Positions 7,818 to 15,934 of a DNA stretch of 64,000 nucleotides are shown here, piece by piece. The DNA comes from Oscillibacter sp. (GTDB lineage Bacteria > Bacillota > Clostridia > Oscillospirales > Oscillospiraceae): positions 105,208 through 169,207 of the forward strand of contig JAFUNB010000008.1 in NCBI GenBank assembly GCA_017482345.1, written 5' to 3'. Under the pieces are notes generated by a model. The model was not told the origin of the DNA. It searched no databases and saw only the letters and a program-made list of their open reading frames with translations. Within the stretch, counting starts at the first letter, position 1, and each line of letters begins with the position of its first letter. The translations under genes and the position numbers were made by a program.

Positions 7818-8744
7818 TTAAGCCAGGAAGCCCTTGAGGATGCAGTCCTCGGCCTCCTCCTCGGTCAGACCCAGGGTCTGCAGCTTCAGCAGCTGCTCGC
7901 CGGCGATCTTGCCGATGGCGGCCTCGTGGACCAGCTGGGCCTCGGGGCAGTTGGCGATGACTGCGGGGATGGACTTGATCTTGGCGTTGCCCATGATGAT
8001 GGAGTCGCACTGCACATGGCCGAAGCTGGCAGCGTTGCCCACCATACGGGGATAGAACACCTGCTCGGACTCCTCCTGGGCCACAGAGCGGGAGATGACG
8101 CGGCCCTTGGCGTCCTGTCCGTCCAGCACGATCTCCATATCGCTGATGGCGGTCTGGTTGCCGTGGGTCAGCAGACGCTCGGTGATGACCGCCTCGGCGC
8201 CCTTGCCACAGACGATCTTCGTGTTGCGCTTGGTGGAATCCACGCCGCGGATCTGGGTGCTCTCCATCTGCAGGAAGGCGCCCTCCTCCAGATAGACCAC
8301 GGTCTCGGGGTTCATGATCTTGCCGCCCCGGCCGTCGCCGCCGCCGTAGTGCTTTTCGGTGTACTTCACCTTGGAGTTCTTGCCCACATAGAAGGTGTGT
8401 ACGCCATCGTGGCGGGAGTCCTGATCGCCGCAGTTGTGGATACCGCAGCCGGCCACGATCTCCACGTCGCAGTTCTCGCCGATGAAGAAGTCGTTGTAGA
8501 CCATCTCCTCCACGCCGGACTTGGTGATGATGACGGGGATGTGGCACTTCTCGCCCACGGTGCCGTCCTTGATGCGGATCTCGATGCCGGACTTGCCGTC
8601 CGTCTTGTCGGTGATCTGAATGTTCTCGGTGGACTGGCGGTCGGCGCAGCTGGAGTCCTTACGGATGTTGAAGGAGCCCACGGGCTTGCCCAGCATGTCC
8701 GCGATCTTTTCCAACAGTTCCTGATCGATCTGGTTTTCCATCAT
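7818..8744 (-). CDS. SufB/SufD-like Fe-S assembly scaffold (SmsB-like)
   Basis: This 308-residue protein is a SufB/SufD family beta-helix scaffold, much shorter than the ~470-residue SufB of Bacillus. Features include GCGIHNCGDQDSRHDGVH near residue 114 and the C-terminal HEAAIGKIAGEQLLKLQTLG, the SufB-type scaffold end. It forms an operon only with a SufC ATPase; there is no sufS, sufU or second SufB/D. That two-gene set matches the minimal SmsCB system described in archaea and strict anaerobes. The start overlaps the sufC stop. Confidence 0.9.
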   Translation of the reverse strand: MMENQIDQELLEKIADMLGKPVGSFNIRKDSSCADRQSTENIQITDKTDGKSGIEIRIKDGTVGEKCHIPVIITKSGVEEMVYNDFFIGENCDVEIVAGCGIHNCGDQDSRHDGVHTFYVGKNSKVKYTEKHYGGGDGRGGKIMNPETVVYLEEGAFLQMESTQIRGVDSTKRNTKIVCGKGAEAVITERLLTHGNQTAISDMEIVLDGQDAKGRVISRSVAQEESEQVFYPRMVGNAASFGHVQCDSIIMGNAKIKSIPAVIANCPEAQLVHEAAIGKIAGEQLLKLQTLGLTEEEAEDCILKGFLA

Positions 8745-9481
8745 AAGTCAGCGCCTCCCTTCGTCAACACAGGGCAGCCGCCCAGGGTGTCTGCCAGGAT
8801 CTGGGGCAGAATGTCCGCCGCGCTGCCGCGGTGGCGGATGGAGCCGTCGCCCACAACGATGACCTCGTCAGCCAGAGAGATGATGCGCTCCTGGTGGGAG
8901 ATGATGATCATGGTGGCGCTGCCGGTGCGGTGGATCTGCTCAAAGGTCTCGGTGAGACGGGCGAAGCTCCACAGGTCGATGCCGGCCTCGGGCTCGTCGA
9001 AGATCATCAGCTGGCTGTTTCGGGCCAGGATGGAGGCGATCTCAATGCGCTTGACCTCGCCGCCGGACAGGGACACATCCACCTCGCGGTCCAGATAGTC
9101 GTTGGCGCACAGGCCCACCTTCGTCAGGTACTGGCAGCAGCGGTCCTTGCTCATCTTTTCGTCGCCGCTGGCCAGAGTCAGCAGGTCGCGGACCGTCAGA
9201 CCCTTGAAGCGGGGAGGCTGCTGGAAACCGTAGCTGATGCCCAGACGGGCGCGCTCGGTGATGCCCAGACCGGTGATGTCCTGGCCGTTCCAGATGATCC
9301 GGCCGGACGTGGGATTGACAAGACCCATGATGATCTTGGCCAGCGTGGTCTTGCCGCCGCCGTTGGGGCCGGTGAACACCACCAGCTTGTGGTCATCAAT
9401 GGTCAGGGAAATATCTTTCAGAATGTCGAGCTTCGTGTCCCCCTCATGGACCGTATAGCCGACAGATCTCAGTTCCAACAT
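8741..9481 (-). CDS. sufC: SufC-like ATPase of the Fe-S assembly complex (SmsC-like)
   Basis: A 246-residue cytosolic ABC ATPase that powers the SufB/D-like scaffold next to it. Walker A GPNGGGKT is at residues 38-45, the signature SLSGGEVKRIEIAS near residue 143 and Walker B LMIFDEPEAGID near 165, with the SufC-type EPEAGID instead of EPTSALD. The ATG at 9481 follows GGAGGATC; an upstream in-frame extension lacks a ribosome site. Confidence 0.93.
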   Translation of the reverse strand: MLELRSVGYTVHEGDTKLDILKDISLTIDDHKLVVFTGPNGGGKTTLAKIIMGLVNPTSGRIIWNGQDITGLGITERARLGISYGFQQPPRFKGLTVRDLLTLASGDEKMSKDRCCQYLTKVGLCANDYLDREVDVSLSGGEVKRIEIASILARNSQLMIFDEPEAGIDLWSFARLTETFEQIHRTGSATMIIISHQERIISLADEVIVVGDGSIRHRGSAADILPQILADTLGGCPVLTKGGADL

Positions 9482-9525
9482 GGAAAGGATCCTCCTTTTT
9501 GGCAAAAAATGCTCACAGCCTGTCT

Positions 9526-9554
9526 ATTTTAACAGAAGCCTTTCAAAAATGCAA
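9526..9554 (-). promoter_or_regulatory. Promoter of the sufC-sufB/D operon
   Basis: On the minus strand TTGCAT (9549-9554) and TAAAAT (9526-9531) are 17 bases apart, 45 bases before the sufC start. No IscR-type site is obvious. Confidence 0.7.
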
Positions 9555-9675
9555 CGTAGTGGACGGTTTTTCCCGTAGTATTTTGCCCGCACAGTACATT
9601 TTTTACCTGCTGAGAGTGGTCATGCACGGTTTTTTTCTTCCCCGCATAGACTGGTTTGAAAAGGAGGGACCAAAT

Positions 9676-10293
9676 ATGGAACAAACTCTGCACGCACCTC
9701 AGGTCTATGATTTCCGCCAGCACGACCGCATCTGGCAGCGGGTGGCGCCCCAGCTGGAGCCCTTTCCGGAACTGCGGCAGCAGCCGGCCGCCCTGTCCGG
9801 CATGACCGAACCCGCCTCACCCACGGCAGCCTCCCCTGCCCTGCTGCCCGGCGCAGACCCAAATCCCTGCTGTATGGGCACCGCCGCGGCCGAAATGTTA
9901 GGGGTACTCACCGGCTTTGTGGAGGAATCCCTCTCCGACCGCCAGCAGCTGCTCTCCCTGTCCCGCCGGGCGCCCCAGTGGGCGCGGCAGCCGCTGCGGG
10001 ACATGGCGGCAGATGAGGCCGTTCACGCCCGGCGGCTCATGGCGGTATACTACCTCATCACGGGAGACTGCTACCGCCCCGCCGTCAGCCACCAGAGCGT
10101 CTGCCCCGATAGCTGGTGCGCCGCCCTGCGGGAGCGGTACCACGCGGAGGCCTGCAACGGACTGAACTACGCCCGGACCGCCGAGGGCACCACCGACCCC
10201 TGTCTCCGGGCATTGCTGGAGGAGCTGAGCGCGGCGGAATACCACCACGCAAGGCAGCTGCTGCAGATGCTGGAGCGAAGTCTGCGGGGCTGA
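9676..10293 (+). CDS. Ferritin-like four-helix-bundle protein
   Basis: The 205-residue product has a proline-rich N-terminus (1-65) and then a ferritin-like helical part. Candidate metal ligands are the EE of FVEESLSD (helix 1), E and H of DEAVHARRL (helix 2), and E and H of AAEYHHARQL (helix 4), with YHAEACNGLNYARTAE as helix 3. This resembles rubrerythrin-like diiron proteins without the rubredoxin part. AGGAGGG precedes the ATG. Function (peroxide or iron handling) is inferred from fold only. Confidence 0.7.
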   Translation: MEQTLHAPQVYDFRQHDRIWQRVAPQLEPFPELRQQPAALSGMTEPASPTAASPALLPGADPNPCCMGTAAAEMLGVLTGFVEESLSDRQQLLSLSRRAPQWARQPLRDMAADEAVHARRLMAVYYLITGDCYRPAVSHQSVCPDSWCAALRERYHAEACNGLNYARTAEGTTDPCLRALLEELSAAEYHHARQLLQMLERSLRG

Positions 10294-10301
10294 GATTTCC
10301 G

Positions 10302-10330
10302 TTGCGCCCTCTGGAAGATTGTGGTATGAT
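10302..10330 (+). promoter_or_regulatory. Promoter of the cytidylate-kinase-like gene
   Basis: TTGCGC (10302-10307) and TATGAT (10325-10330) are separated by 17 bases, 48 bases before the start codon. Confidence 0.7.
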
Positions 10331-10377
10331 GCGTTTAACGATACCACACACATGGGTGGGAAACGGAGGATTTCAGA

Positions 10378-10977
10378 ATGAAAAAAGTGATCACCATCAG
10401 CCGCGAATACGGCGCCGGCGGCCATTCCATTGGCCAGCGTGTGGCCCAGGAGCTGGGCATTCCCTTCTATGACCGTGACATCGTGCAGGAGACTGTGAAG
10501 GCCAGCGGCTTCGACCTGGATCTGGTGGAAGAAGAGGGCGAGGACATCTCCAAGGCCAGCTCCATTTTCAAGAGCATCTGCGCCATCACCTCCTCCAACT
10601 ATCAGGATCCCCAGAACGCCATCCACGATGTGCAGCAGGCCGTGGTCCTGCGCTTCGCCCAGGAGGGCCCCTGCGTGATCCTGGGCCGCTGCGCCGACGA
10701 TACGATGCAGAAGGCCGGCATTGACTGCCTGAACGTGTTCATCCACGCCGACGACGTCAGCCGCGCCATGCGGGTCAGCGAGATGACCGGCAGCAAGAAC
10801 GGCGCCGAGATCCGCAAACTGATGGCCAAGAAGGACGACAGCCGCCACACCTACTATCACCGCTACACCGGCAAGACCTGGGGCGACAGCCGCAACTACC
10901 ACCTGACGCTGGACAGCGGCGTGCTGGGCTATGACCTGTGCGTGAAGCTGATCTGCGAGGCCGCCAAGGAAGATTGA
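10378..10977 (+). CDS. Cytidylate kinase-like family protein
   Basis: A 199-residue P-loop protein of the cytidylate-kinase-like family common in Clostridia. ITISREYGAGGHSIGQRVAQ carries the glycine-rich nucleotide loop near residue 12-18, IPFYDRDI follows as in this family, and VILGRCADD is near residue 100. It differs from true Cmk (about 220 residues, next to rpsA) and its substrate is not established. GGAGGA lies before the ATG. It is monocistronic, between its own promoter and terminator. Confidence 0.9.
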   Translation: MKKVITISREYGAGGHSIGQRVAQELGIPFYDRDIVQETVKASGFDLDLVEEEGEDISKASSIFKSICAITSSNYQDPQNAIHDVQQAVVLRFAQEGPCVILGRCADDTMQKAGIDCLNVFIHADDVSRAMRVSEMTGSKNGAEIRKLMAKKDDSRHTYYHRYTGKTWGDSRNYHLTLDSGVLGYDLCVKLICEAAKED

Positions 10978-10991
10978 TCCCACTCTTATGA

Positions 10992-11021
10992 CCCTCCCGG
11001 ACTTCTCCGGGAGGGTTTTTT
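10992..11021 (+). terminator. Terminator after the cytidylate-kinase-like gene
   Basis: CCCTCCCGGA (10992-11001) pairs with TCCGGGAGGG (11006-11015), followed by six Ts. Confidence 0.95.
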
Positions 11022-11023
11022 CG

Positions 11024-11052
11024 TTGCCCTGCCGGCGGTTTTGTGCTATACT
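11024..11052 (+). promoter_or_regulatory. Promoter of the DUF2461 gene
   Basis: TTGCCC (11024-11029) and TATACT (11047-11052) are 17 bases apart and begin right after the preceding terminator. Confidence 0.75.
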
Positions 11053-11087
11053 TTCCTCGATTTTGAAGAACTGCAGGAGGTTATGCC

Positions 11088-11768
11088 ATGTTTACCGGTT
11101 TTACCGACGAGACTGTGGATTTCATGTGGGGCATCCGCTTCAACAATGAACGCGGCTGGTTCGAGGCCCACAAGGACATCTATCTGAAGCATTTTTACGA
11201 GCCCATGCGGGATCTGGGCGACGAGATGTATGAATTCATCCAGAGCAAGCGGCCGGACTACGCCCTCATCCGAAAGGTGACCCGCATTTACCGGGACGCC
11301 CGCCGGCTCCACGGCCGCGGCCCATATAAAGAGAACCTGTGGTTTTCCGTGGAGCAGCCGTCTGAGGGATGGATGGACAAGCCCTCCTTCTGGTTCGAGC
11401 TGACGCCGGACGGCTGGAGCTACGGTATGGGCTACTGGGTGTCCCGCCCTGTCACCATGGCCAAGCTCCGCTCCCGCATCGACCGGGATCCGGCCACCAT
11501 GGAGCGGCTGACCCGGGCGCTGAATGGCCAGTCGGAGTTCAGCCTGAACACCGTGGATTACAAAAAGCTCCGCTCCCCCGCCCCTTCTGCGCTTCTGGAG
11601 CCCTGGTACAAAGCCAAATATTTCTCCATCGGCCACGAGGAGAAGCTGACAGAGGAGCTGTTTGACCGCCGTCTGGTAGACCGCCTGAAGCAAGGCTATG
11701 AATTCCTGCTGCCCTACTACGACTACTTCCTGACGCTGGACAGCGATCCGGATCCCCGCGAGCCGTAA
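11088..11768 (+). CDS. DUF2461 domain protein
   Basis: The 226 residues match the DUF2461/TIGR02453 family: FTGFTDETVDFMWGIRFNNE at the start, then WFEAHKDIYLKHFYEP, IYRDARRLHGRGPYKENLWF near residue 65-85, and the C-terminal LVDRLKQGYEFLLPYYDYF. The family is a soluble, mostly beta protein of unknown function found in bacteria and fungi. CAGGAGG precedes the ATG. It has its own promoter and no visible partner. Confidence 0.9.
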   Translation: MFTGFTDETVDFMWGIRFNNERGWFEAHKDIYLKHFYEPMRDLGDEMYEFIQSKRPDYALIRKVTRIYRDARRLHGRGPYKENLWFSVEQPSEGWMDKPSFWFELTPDGWSYGMGYWVSRPVTMAKLRSRIDRDPATMERLTRALNGQSEFSLNTVDYKKLRSPAPSALLEPWYKAKYFSIGHEEKLTEELFDRRLVDRLKQGYEFLLPYYDYFLTLDSDPDPREP

Positions 11769-11773
11769 CCGTA

Positions 11774-11802
11774 TTGCCAAACGATAAATTTCGGTCTATA
11801 CT
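11774..11802 (+). promoter_or_regulatory. Promoter of the HD-domain gene
   Basis: TTGCCA (11774-11779) and TATACT (11797-11802) are separated by 17 bases, starting 5 bases after the preceding stop codon. Confidence 0.75.
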
Positions 11803-11835
11803 GAGAACAATTTGAAGAATAAAGGAGCCGTTTCC

Positions 11836-12420
11836 ATGAAAGCATGTCCCGAGAGAGCAGCCGCGCTGGCGCTGCTGCGCAAGTATAACAGCGAACCCTT
11901 CCACATCCAGCACGCCCTGACGCTGGAGGGCACCCTCCGCTGGTTCGCCCAGGAGCTGGGCCACGGCGAGGACGCCGAATTCTGGGCCACCGTGGGTCTT
12001 CTGCACGATGTGGACTTTGAGAACTGGCCCGAGCAGCACTGTGCCAAGGCCCCCGAGCTGCTCTCCGAGATCGGCTGCAGCGAGGAGTTCGTCCACGCTG
12101 TTTGCAGCCACGGCTTTGGTATCTGCTCCGACGTGGAGCCGGAGCACGAGATGGAGAAGGTGCTCTTCGCCATCGATGAGCTGACCGGCCTGGTGGGCGC
12201 CGCCGCCCGTATGCGTCCAAGCAAGAGCTGCCAGGACATGGAGCTCAGCTCTCTGAAGAAGAAGTTCAAGGACAAGAAGTTCGCCGCCGGCTGCTCCCGC
12301 GACGTCATCGAGACCGGCGCCGAGCGTCTGGGCTGGGAGCTGGACGTTCTGCTGGACAAGACTCTGCAGGCCATGCGTACCTGCGAGGACGCCGTGAACG
12401 AGGCCATGGCCGCCCTGTAA
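11836..12420 (+). CDS. HD-domain hydrolase
   Basis: This 194-residue protein is an HD-superfamily metal-dependent phosphohydrolase: a histidine in NSEPFHIQHALTLEG, the paired HD in GLLHDVDFEN, a histidine in VCSHGFGICSD and an aspartate in LFAIDELTGLV give the H...HD...H...D ligand order. Close relatives are annotated as hydrolases or phosphodiesterases without a known substrate. The ATG at 11836 follows AAAGGAG. A terminator closes the single-gene unit. Confidence 0.88.
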   Translation: MKACPERAAALALLRKYNSEPFHIQHALTLEGTLRWFAQELGHGEDAEFWATVGLLHDVDFENWPEQHCAKAPELLSEIGCSEEFVHAVCSHGFGICSDVEPEHEMEKVLFAIDELTGLVGAAARMRPSKSCQDMELSSLKKKFKDKKFAAGCSRDVIETGAERLGWELDVLLDKTLQAMRTCEDAVNEAMAAL

Positions 12421-12443
12421 AGGTCGACCTGTCAAAATGATAC

Positions 12444-12476
12444 AAAACGGAGGTGGTTTTACTGCCTCCGTTTTTT
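12444..12476 (+). terminator. Terminator after the HD-domain gene
   Basis: AAAACGGAGG (12444-12453) pairs with CCTCCGTTTT (12465-12474), followed by more Ts. Confidence 0.9.
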
Positions 12477-12534
12477 CTTGTGTTTTTCCCCCGCCTGTGA
12501 TAAGGTACTGCCATACGAAGCGAAAGGTATTACC

Positions 12535-13050
12535 ATGTGCGAATATGAACTGATCCGCTCCGGACGGAGGACCCTGGCGCTGGAGATCACCCGGGACTGC
12601 CGGGTTCTGGTCCGCGCTCCCCAGCGGATTTCCAAGGCCCGGATCGAGGCGTTTGTCGCCAGCCACGAGGACTGGATCCGCCGCCATCTGGAGCGGCAAA
12701 AACAGCGCTCAGCAGCGGCTCCCCCGCCGCCTACTGAGGCAGACATTGCCGCCCTGAAAGCCCGGGCTCGCGAAACTTTGCTGTATAAAGTGTCCTATTG
12801 GGCCAATATAATGGGCGTTTCACCTGTCGGAATCAAAATCACCACCGCCCGGAAGCGGTACGGCAGCTGCAGCGCGAAGAACAGTCTGTGCTTCTCCTGC
12901 TTCCTGATGCAATACCCGGAAGAAGCCATCGATCTGGTGGTGGTACACGAGCTGTGCCACATCACGGAGAAGAATCACGGCCCGCGGTTTTACGCACTGC
13001 TGGAGCGCTATCTGCCTGACTACCGGGAACGAAAAAAACTTTTAAAATAA
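12535..13050 (+). CDS. YgjP-like metal-dependent peptidase
   Basis: The 171 residues belong to the YgjP/SprT-like zinc metallopeptidases (DUF45). RKRYGSCSAKNSLCFSC leads into VVVHELCHITEKNHGPRFY, where HELCH at residues 138-142 is the HExxH zinc site and the downstream H of NHGPRF is a third ligand. No signal peptide is seen, so it acts in the cytoplasm. E. coli YgjP is reported to lie next to nucleotide genes; here the next gene is an IMP cyclohydrolase. The ATG is chosen because upstream frame lies in the preceding terminator region. Confidence 0.88.
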   Translation: MCEYELIRSGRRTLALEITRDCRVLVRAPQRISKARIEAFVASHEDWIRRHLERQKQRSAAAPPPPTEADIAALKARARETLLYKVSYWANIMGVSPVGIKITTARKRYGSCSAKNSLCFSCFLMQYPEEAIDLVVVHELCHITEKNHGPRFYALLERYLPDYRERKKLLK

Positions 13051-13072
13051 ACCTTTCAAAGGAGTCTTTCAC

Positions 13073-13777
13073 ATGAACAAGCTGGATCTTATGAATCTCC
13101 TCAGCACCAACGCCTATCCCGGCCGCGGCATCGTTCTGGGCCGCAGCGCCGACGGCAAGTCCGCCATCGCCGCCTACTTCATCATGGGCCGCAGCGAAAA
13201 CTCCCGCAACCGCGTCTTCACCGTCACCGAGGACGGCATCCGCACCGAGGCCCACGACCCCTCCAAGATGGTGGACCCCAGCCTCATCATCTATCACCCC
13301 GTCCGTCAGGTCGGCGGCCAGCTGGTGGTCACCAACGGCGACCAGACCGACACCATCCGCGATTTCCTGGTGGAAGGCAAGTCCTTCGGCCAGGCCCTGC
13401 ACACCCGGGAGTTCGAGCCCGACGGCCCCAACTACACCCCCCGCATTTCCGGCATCCTGAATCCTGACGGCAGCTTCAAGCTGTCCATTCTGAAGAGCGC
13501 CGACGGCGATCCCAGCTGCTGCCACCGTTTCTTCTATACCTACGACCATCCTCTGGCCGGCGAGGGCCGCTTCATCCACACCTACATGGGTGACGGCAAT
13601 CCCCTCCCCTCTTTCGAGGGCGAGCCGGAGCGGGTGGTGCTAGACGCCGCCTCCGCCGAGGAGCTGGCCGAGCAGATGTGGGCTGCCCTGAACGCGGACA
13701 ACAAGGTGTCCCTGTTCGTCCGCTACATCGACATCGCCTCCGGTGAGTACACCCAGGTCATCAAGAACAAATTCTGA
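13073..13777 (+). CDS. IMP cyclohydrolase (PurO-like)
   Basis: This 234-residue protein matches the IMP cyclohydrolase family related to archaeal PurO, which closes the ring of FAICAR to IMP, the last step of purine synthesis. Matching stretches are YPGRGIVLGRS, AAYFIMGRSENSRNRVF and MVDPSLIIYHPVR. In Clostridia this protein can complement PurH variants that keep only the AICAR transformylase domain. AAAGGAG precedes the ATG. No other pur gene is nearby, so it may instead act on its own. Confidence 0.88.
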   Translation: MNKLDLMNLLSTNAYPGRGIVLGRSADGKSAIAAYFIMGRSENSRNRVFTVTEDGIRTEAHDPSKMVDPSLIIYHPVRQVGGQLVVTNGDQTDTIRDFLVEGKSFGQALHTREFEPDGPNYTPRISGILNPDGSFKLSILKSADGDPSCCHRFFYTYDHPLAGEGRFIHTYMGDGNPLPSFEGEPERVVLDAASAEELAEQMWAALNADNKVSLFVRYIDIASGEYTQVIKNKF

Positions 13778-13788
13778 GCTTCATAAAG

Positions 13789-13818
13789 AAAAGGCCGGTC
13801 CAGACGGACCGGCCTTTT
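13789..13818. terminator. Bidirectional terminator between purO-like and zinc-ribbon genes
   Basis: AAAAGGCCGGTCC (13789-13801) pairs with GGACCGGCCTTTT (13806-13818) around a 4-base loop; it serves both converging genes. Confidence 0.92.
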
Positions 13819-13829
13819 GCTGCGTTCAT

Positions 13830-14198
13830 TTATTCCATGGGAGCGCCGCACTGGGGGCAGAACTTGCTGTCGGACTCAGCGCCGCAGATGGGGCACTTCT
13901 TGCCGGCGGGAGCAGCTTCCTCAGCCACTTCCTTGGAGGGCTTGCTGGCCTCCAGCTCAGCGATCTTGGCCTTGGCGGCGTTGACAGCCTCCACCAGATC
14001 ACGGACGGCATCGGGGATCTCGCCCTCGTACTCGTTGACGAACCACTCACCGATGGCACGGAAGCTCTTATCGATATTCTTCTGCTCGCCGGCGATGGCG
14101 ACACTGATCTTGGTCAGCTCGGCAGCGTCCTTGGCCTTGTCGGCAGCCACTGCAGCGGCGTTCTTTGCCTTTTTGCTAAACTCCTCAAAAAATGCCAT
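13830..14198 (-). CDS. Zinc-ribbon protein with helical N-terminal domain
   Basis: The 122 residues comprise an Ala/Lys-rich helical region (1-95, predicted coiled coil) and a C-terminal CPICG...FCPQCG zinc ribbon (about 101-119) with four cysteines. Such zinc-ribbon proteins are common in gut Clostridia and have no assigned function. AAAGGAG lies before the ATG. It is transcribed toward the purO-like gene and stops at the shared terminator. Confidence 0.85.
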   Translation of the reverse strand: MAFFEEFSKKAKNAAAVAADKAKDAAELTKISVAIAGEQKNIDKSFRAIGEWFVNEYEGEIPDAVRDLVEAVNAAKAKIAELEASKPSKEVAEEAAPAGKKCPICGAESDSKFCPQCGAPME

Positions 14199-14308
14199 AT
14201 TGAAAAACTCCTTTCGTTTATCACGCCGGATCCATCCGGGACAGATCGTCTGTTATGAAGCCAGTATACCCTACTTCCCGTACCAGCGCAAGAAAATCCA
14301 CCAGATGT

Positions 14309-15820
14309 TTACACTTCGTTTTCAATCCAGTCGCAGGCGCGGCCCACGGCTCTGCGCCACTGGCGGTAATCCGCCGCGCAGTCCGCCTCGTCCCGCTGGG
14401 GCTGGAACACATACTGACTGCGGCGCAGCTGCTCCAATTCCTCCGTGCCGCTCCAGACGCCCACAGCCAGACCTGCCAGCGCCGCGGCGCCGAAAGCCGT
14501 GGTCTCCACCTGCGTGGGGCGATCCACCGGCAGTCGCAGCAGATCTGCCTGGGTCTGCATGATGATGTTGCTGACGGAAGCACCGCCGTCCACCCGCAGG
14601 GTGGTGATGGGACAGGGGGCATCCTCATTCATGGCACGGACCAGATCCGTCACCTGATAGGCAATGGAATCCAGCACCGCCCGGGCGATATGGGCGCGGG
14701 TGCTGCCGCGGGTCAGTCCCACGATGGCGCCGCGGGCATACATATCCCAATAGGGTGCGCCGAGTCCGGTGAAGGCCGGCACCACGATGACGCCGCCGCT
14801 GTCGGGCACGCTCTCCGCCAGACGGTCGCACTCCGGCGCGCTCTGGATGAGTCCCAGCTCATCCCGCAGCCATTGGATGGCGCTGCCCGCATTGAACACG
14901 CTGCCCTCCAGCGCGTAGGTGACCTCACCGTTCAGCGCCCAGCCCACAGAGGTGACCAGACCGTTCCGGGAGCGGACGGCCTCGGCGCCCACATTCATCA
15001 GCGTGAAGCAGCCAGTGCCGTATGTATTCTTCGCCTGGCCCGGCTGGAAGCAGGCCTGGCCGAACAATGCGGCCGCCTGGTCGCCGGCGCCGCCGCAGAC
15101 AGGGATGCCCGCCAACGCCTCCAGTCCCGGGATCCCCTCGGCCACGGCGCCGTAGATCTGGCTGTTTCCGCAGGGCGTGGGCAGCAGGGACATGGGGATC
15201 TCCAGCGCGCGGCACAGCTCCTCGTCCCACTGCAGGGTATGGATGTTGAACAGCATGGTGCGGGAGGCGTTGGAATAGTCGGTCACGTGGACCTTGCCGC
15301 CAGTCAGATTCCAGATGAGCCAGCTGTCCACCGTACCGGCGCGCAGCTCGCCCTTCTCCGCCCGTTCCCGGGCGCCGGGCACATGGTCCAGCAGCCATTT
15401 GATCTTCGTGCCGGAGAAGTAGGCGTCGATGAGCAGGCCGGTCTTTTCCGTTACCTTCTCGCTCCAGCCCTCCGCCTTCAGACGGTCGCAGATGGAGGCC
15501 GTGCGGCGGCACTGCCAGACGATGGCATTATAGATGGGTTCACCGGTCTCGGCGTCCCAGAGGATGGTGGTCTCCCGCTGGTTGGTGATGCCGATGCCAG
15601 CGATGCGCTTGGGGTCGATATGTGCCGCGTCCACCGCCTCGGCCAGCGCCTTTCTTTCCGTGTTCCAGATCTCCATGGGATCGTGCTCCACCCAGCCGGG
15701 CTGGGGATAGATCTGGCGGAAGGGGTACTGGGCCCGGGCAACGATGTCACCGGCACGGTTGAAGAGGATCACGCGGGAGCTGGTCGTGCCCTGATCCAGG
15801 GCGATCACATAAGTTTCCAT
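14309..15820 (-). CDS. glpK: Glycerol kinase
   Basis: GlpK phosphorylates glycerol to glycerol-3-phosphate. The 503-residue FGGY kinase opens with YVIALDQGTTSSRVILF (phosphate-binding DQGTTSSR at 7-14), then ARAQYPFRQIYPQPGWVEHDP, GITNQRETTILWD, and GLGAPYWDMYARGAIVGLTRG and VDGGASVSNIIMQ further along. GAAGGGA lies before the ATG at 15820; a GTG three codons upstream is less well placed. No glpF or glpD is adjacent, so it stands alone. The 110 bases downstream hold no clear terminator. Confidence 0.97.
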   Translation of the reverse strand: METYVIALDQGTTSSRVILFNRAGDIVARAQYPFRQIYPQPGWVEHDPMEIWNTERKALAEAVDAAHIDPKRIAGIGITNQRETTILWDAETGEPIYNAIVWQCRRTASICDRLKAEGWSEKVTEKTGLLIDAYFSGTKIKWLLDHVPGARERAEKGELRAGTVDSWLIWNLTGGKVHVTDYSNASRTMLFNIHTLQWDEELCRALEIPMSLLPTPCGNSQIYGAVAEGIPGLEALAGIPVCGGAGDQAAALFGQACFQPGQAKNTYGTGCFTLMNVGAEAVRSRNGLVTSVGWALNGEVTYALEGSVFNAGSAIQWLRDELGLIQSAPECDRLAESVPDSGGVIVVPAFTGLGAPYWDMYARGAIVGLTRGSTRAHIARAVLDSIAYQVTDLVRAMNEDAPCPITTLRVDGGASVSNIIMQTQADLLRLPVDRPTQVETTAFGAAALAGLAVGVWSGTEELEQLRRSQYVFQPQRDEADCAADYRQWRRAVGRACDWIENEV

Positions 15821-15934
15821 ATAGCACACGTCCCTTCTGTGTTTCCACGGCGCACTTTTCTCTGGTATTCTATCGCCGGATATGGTATCATGCTCTTACA
15901 ATGAGAATTATAGCACAGGAAAGCAGGTTTTTCT

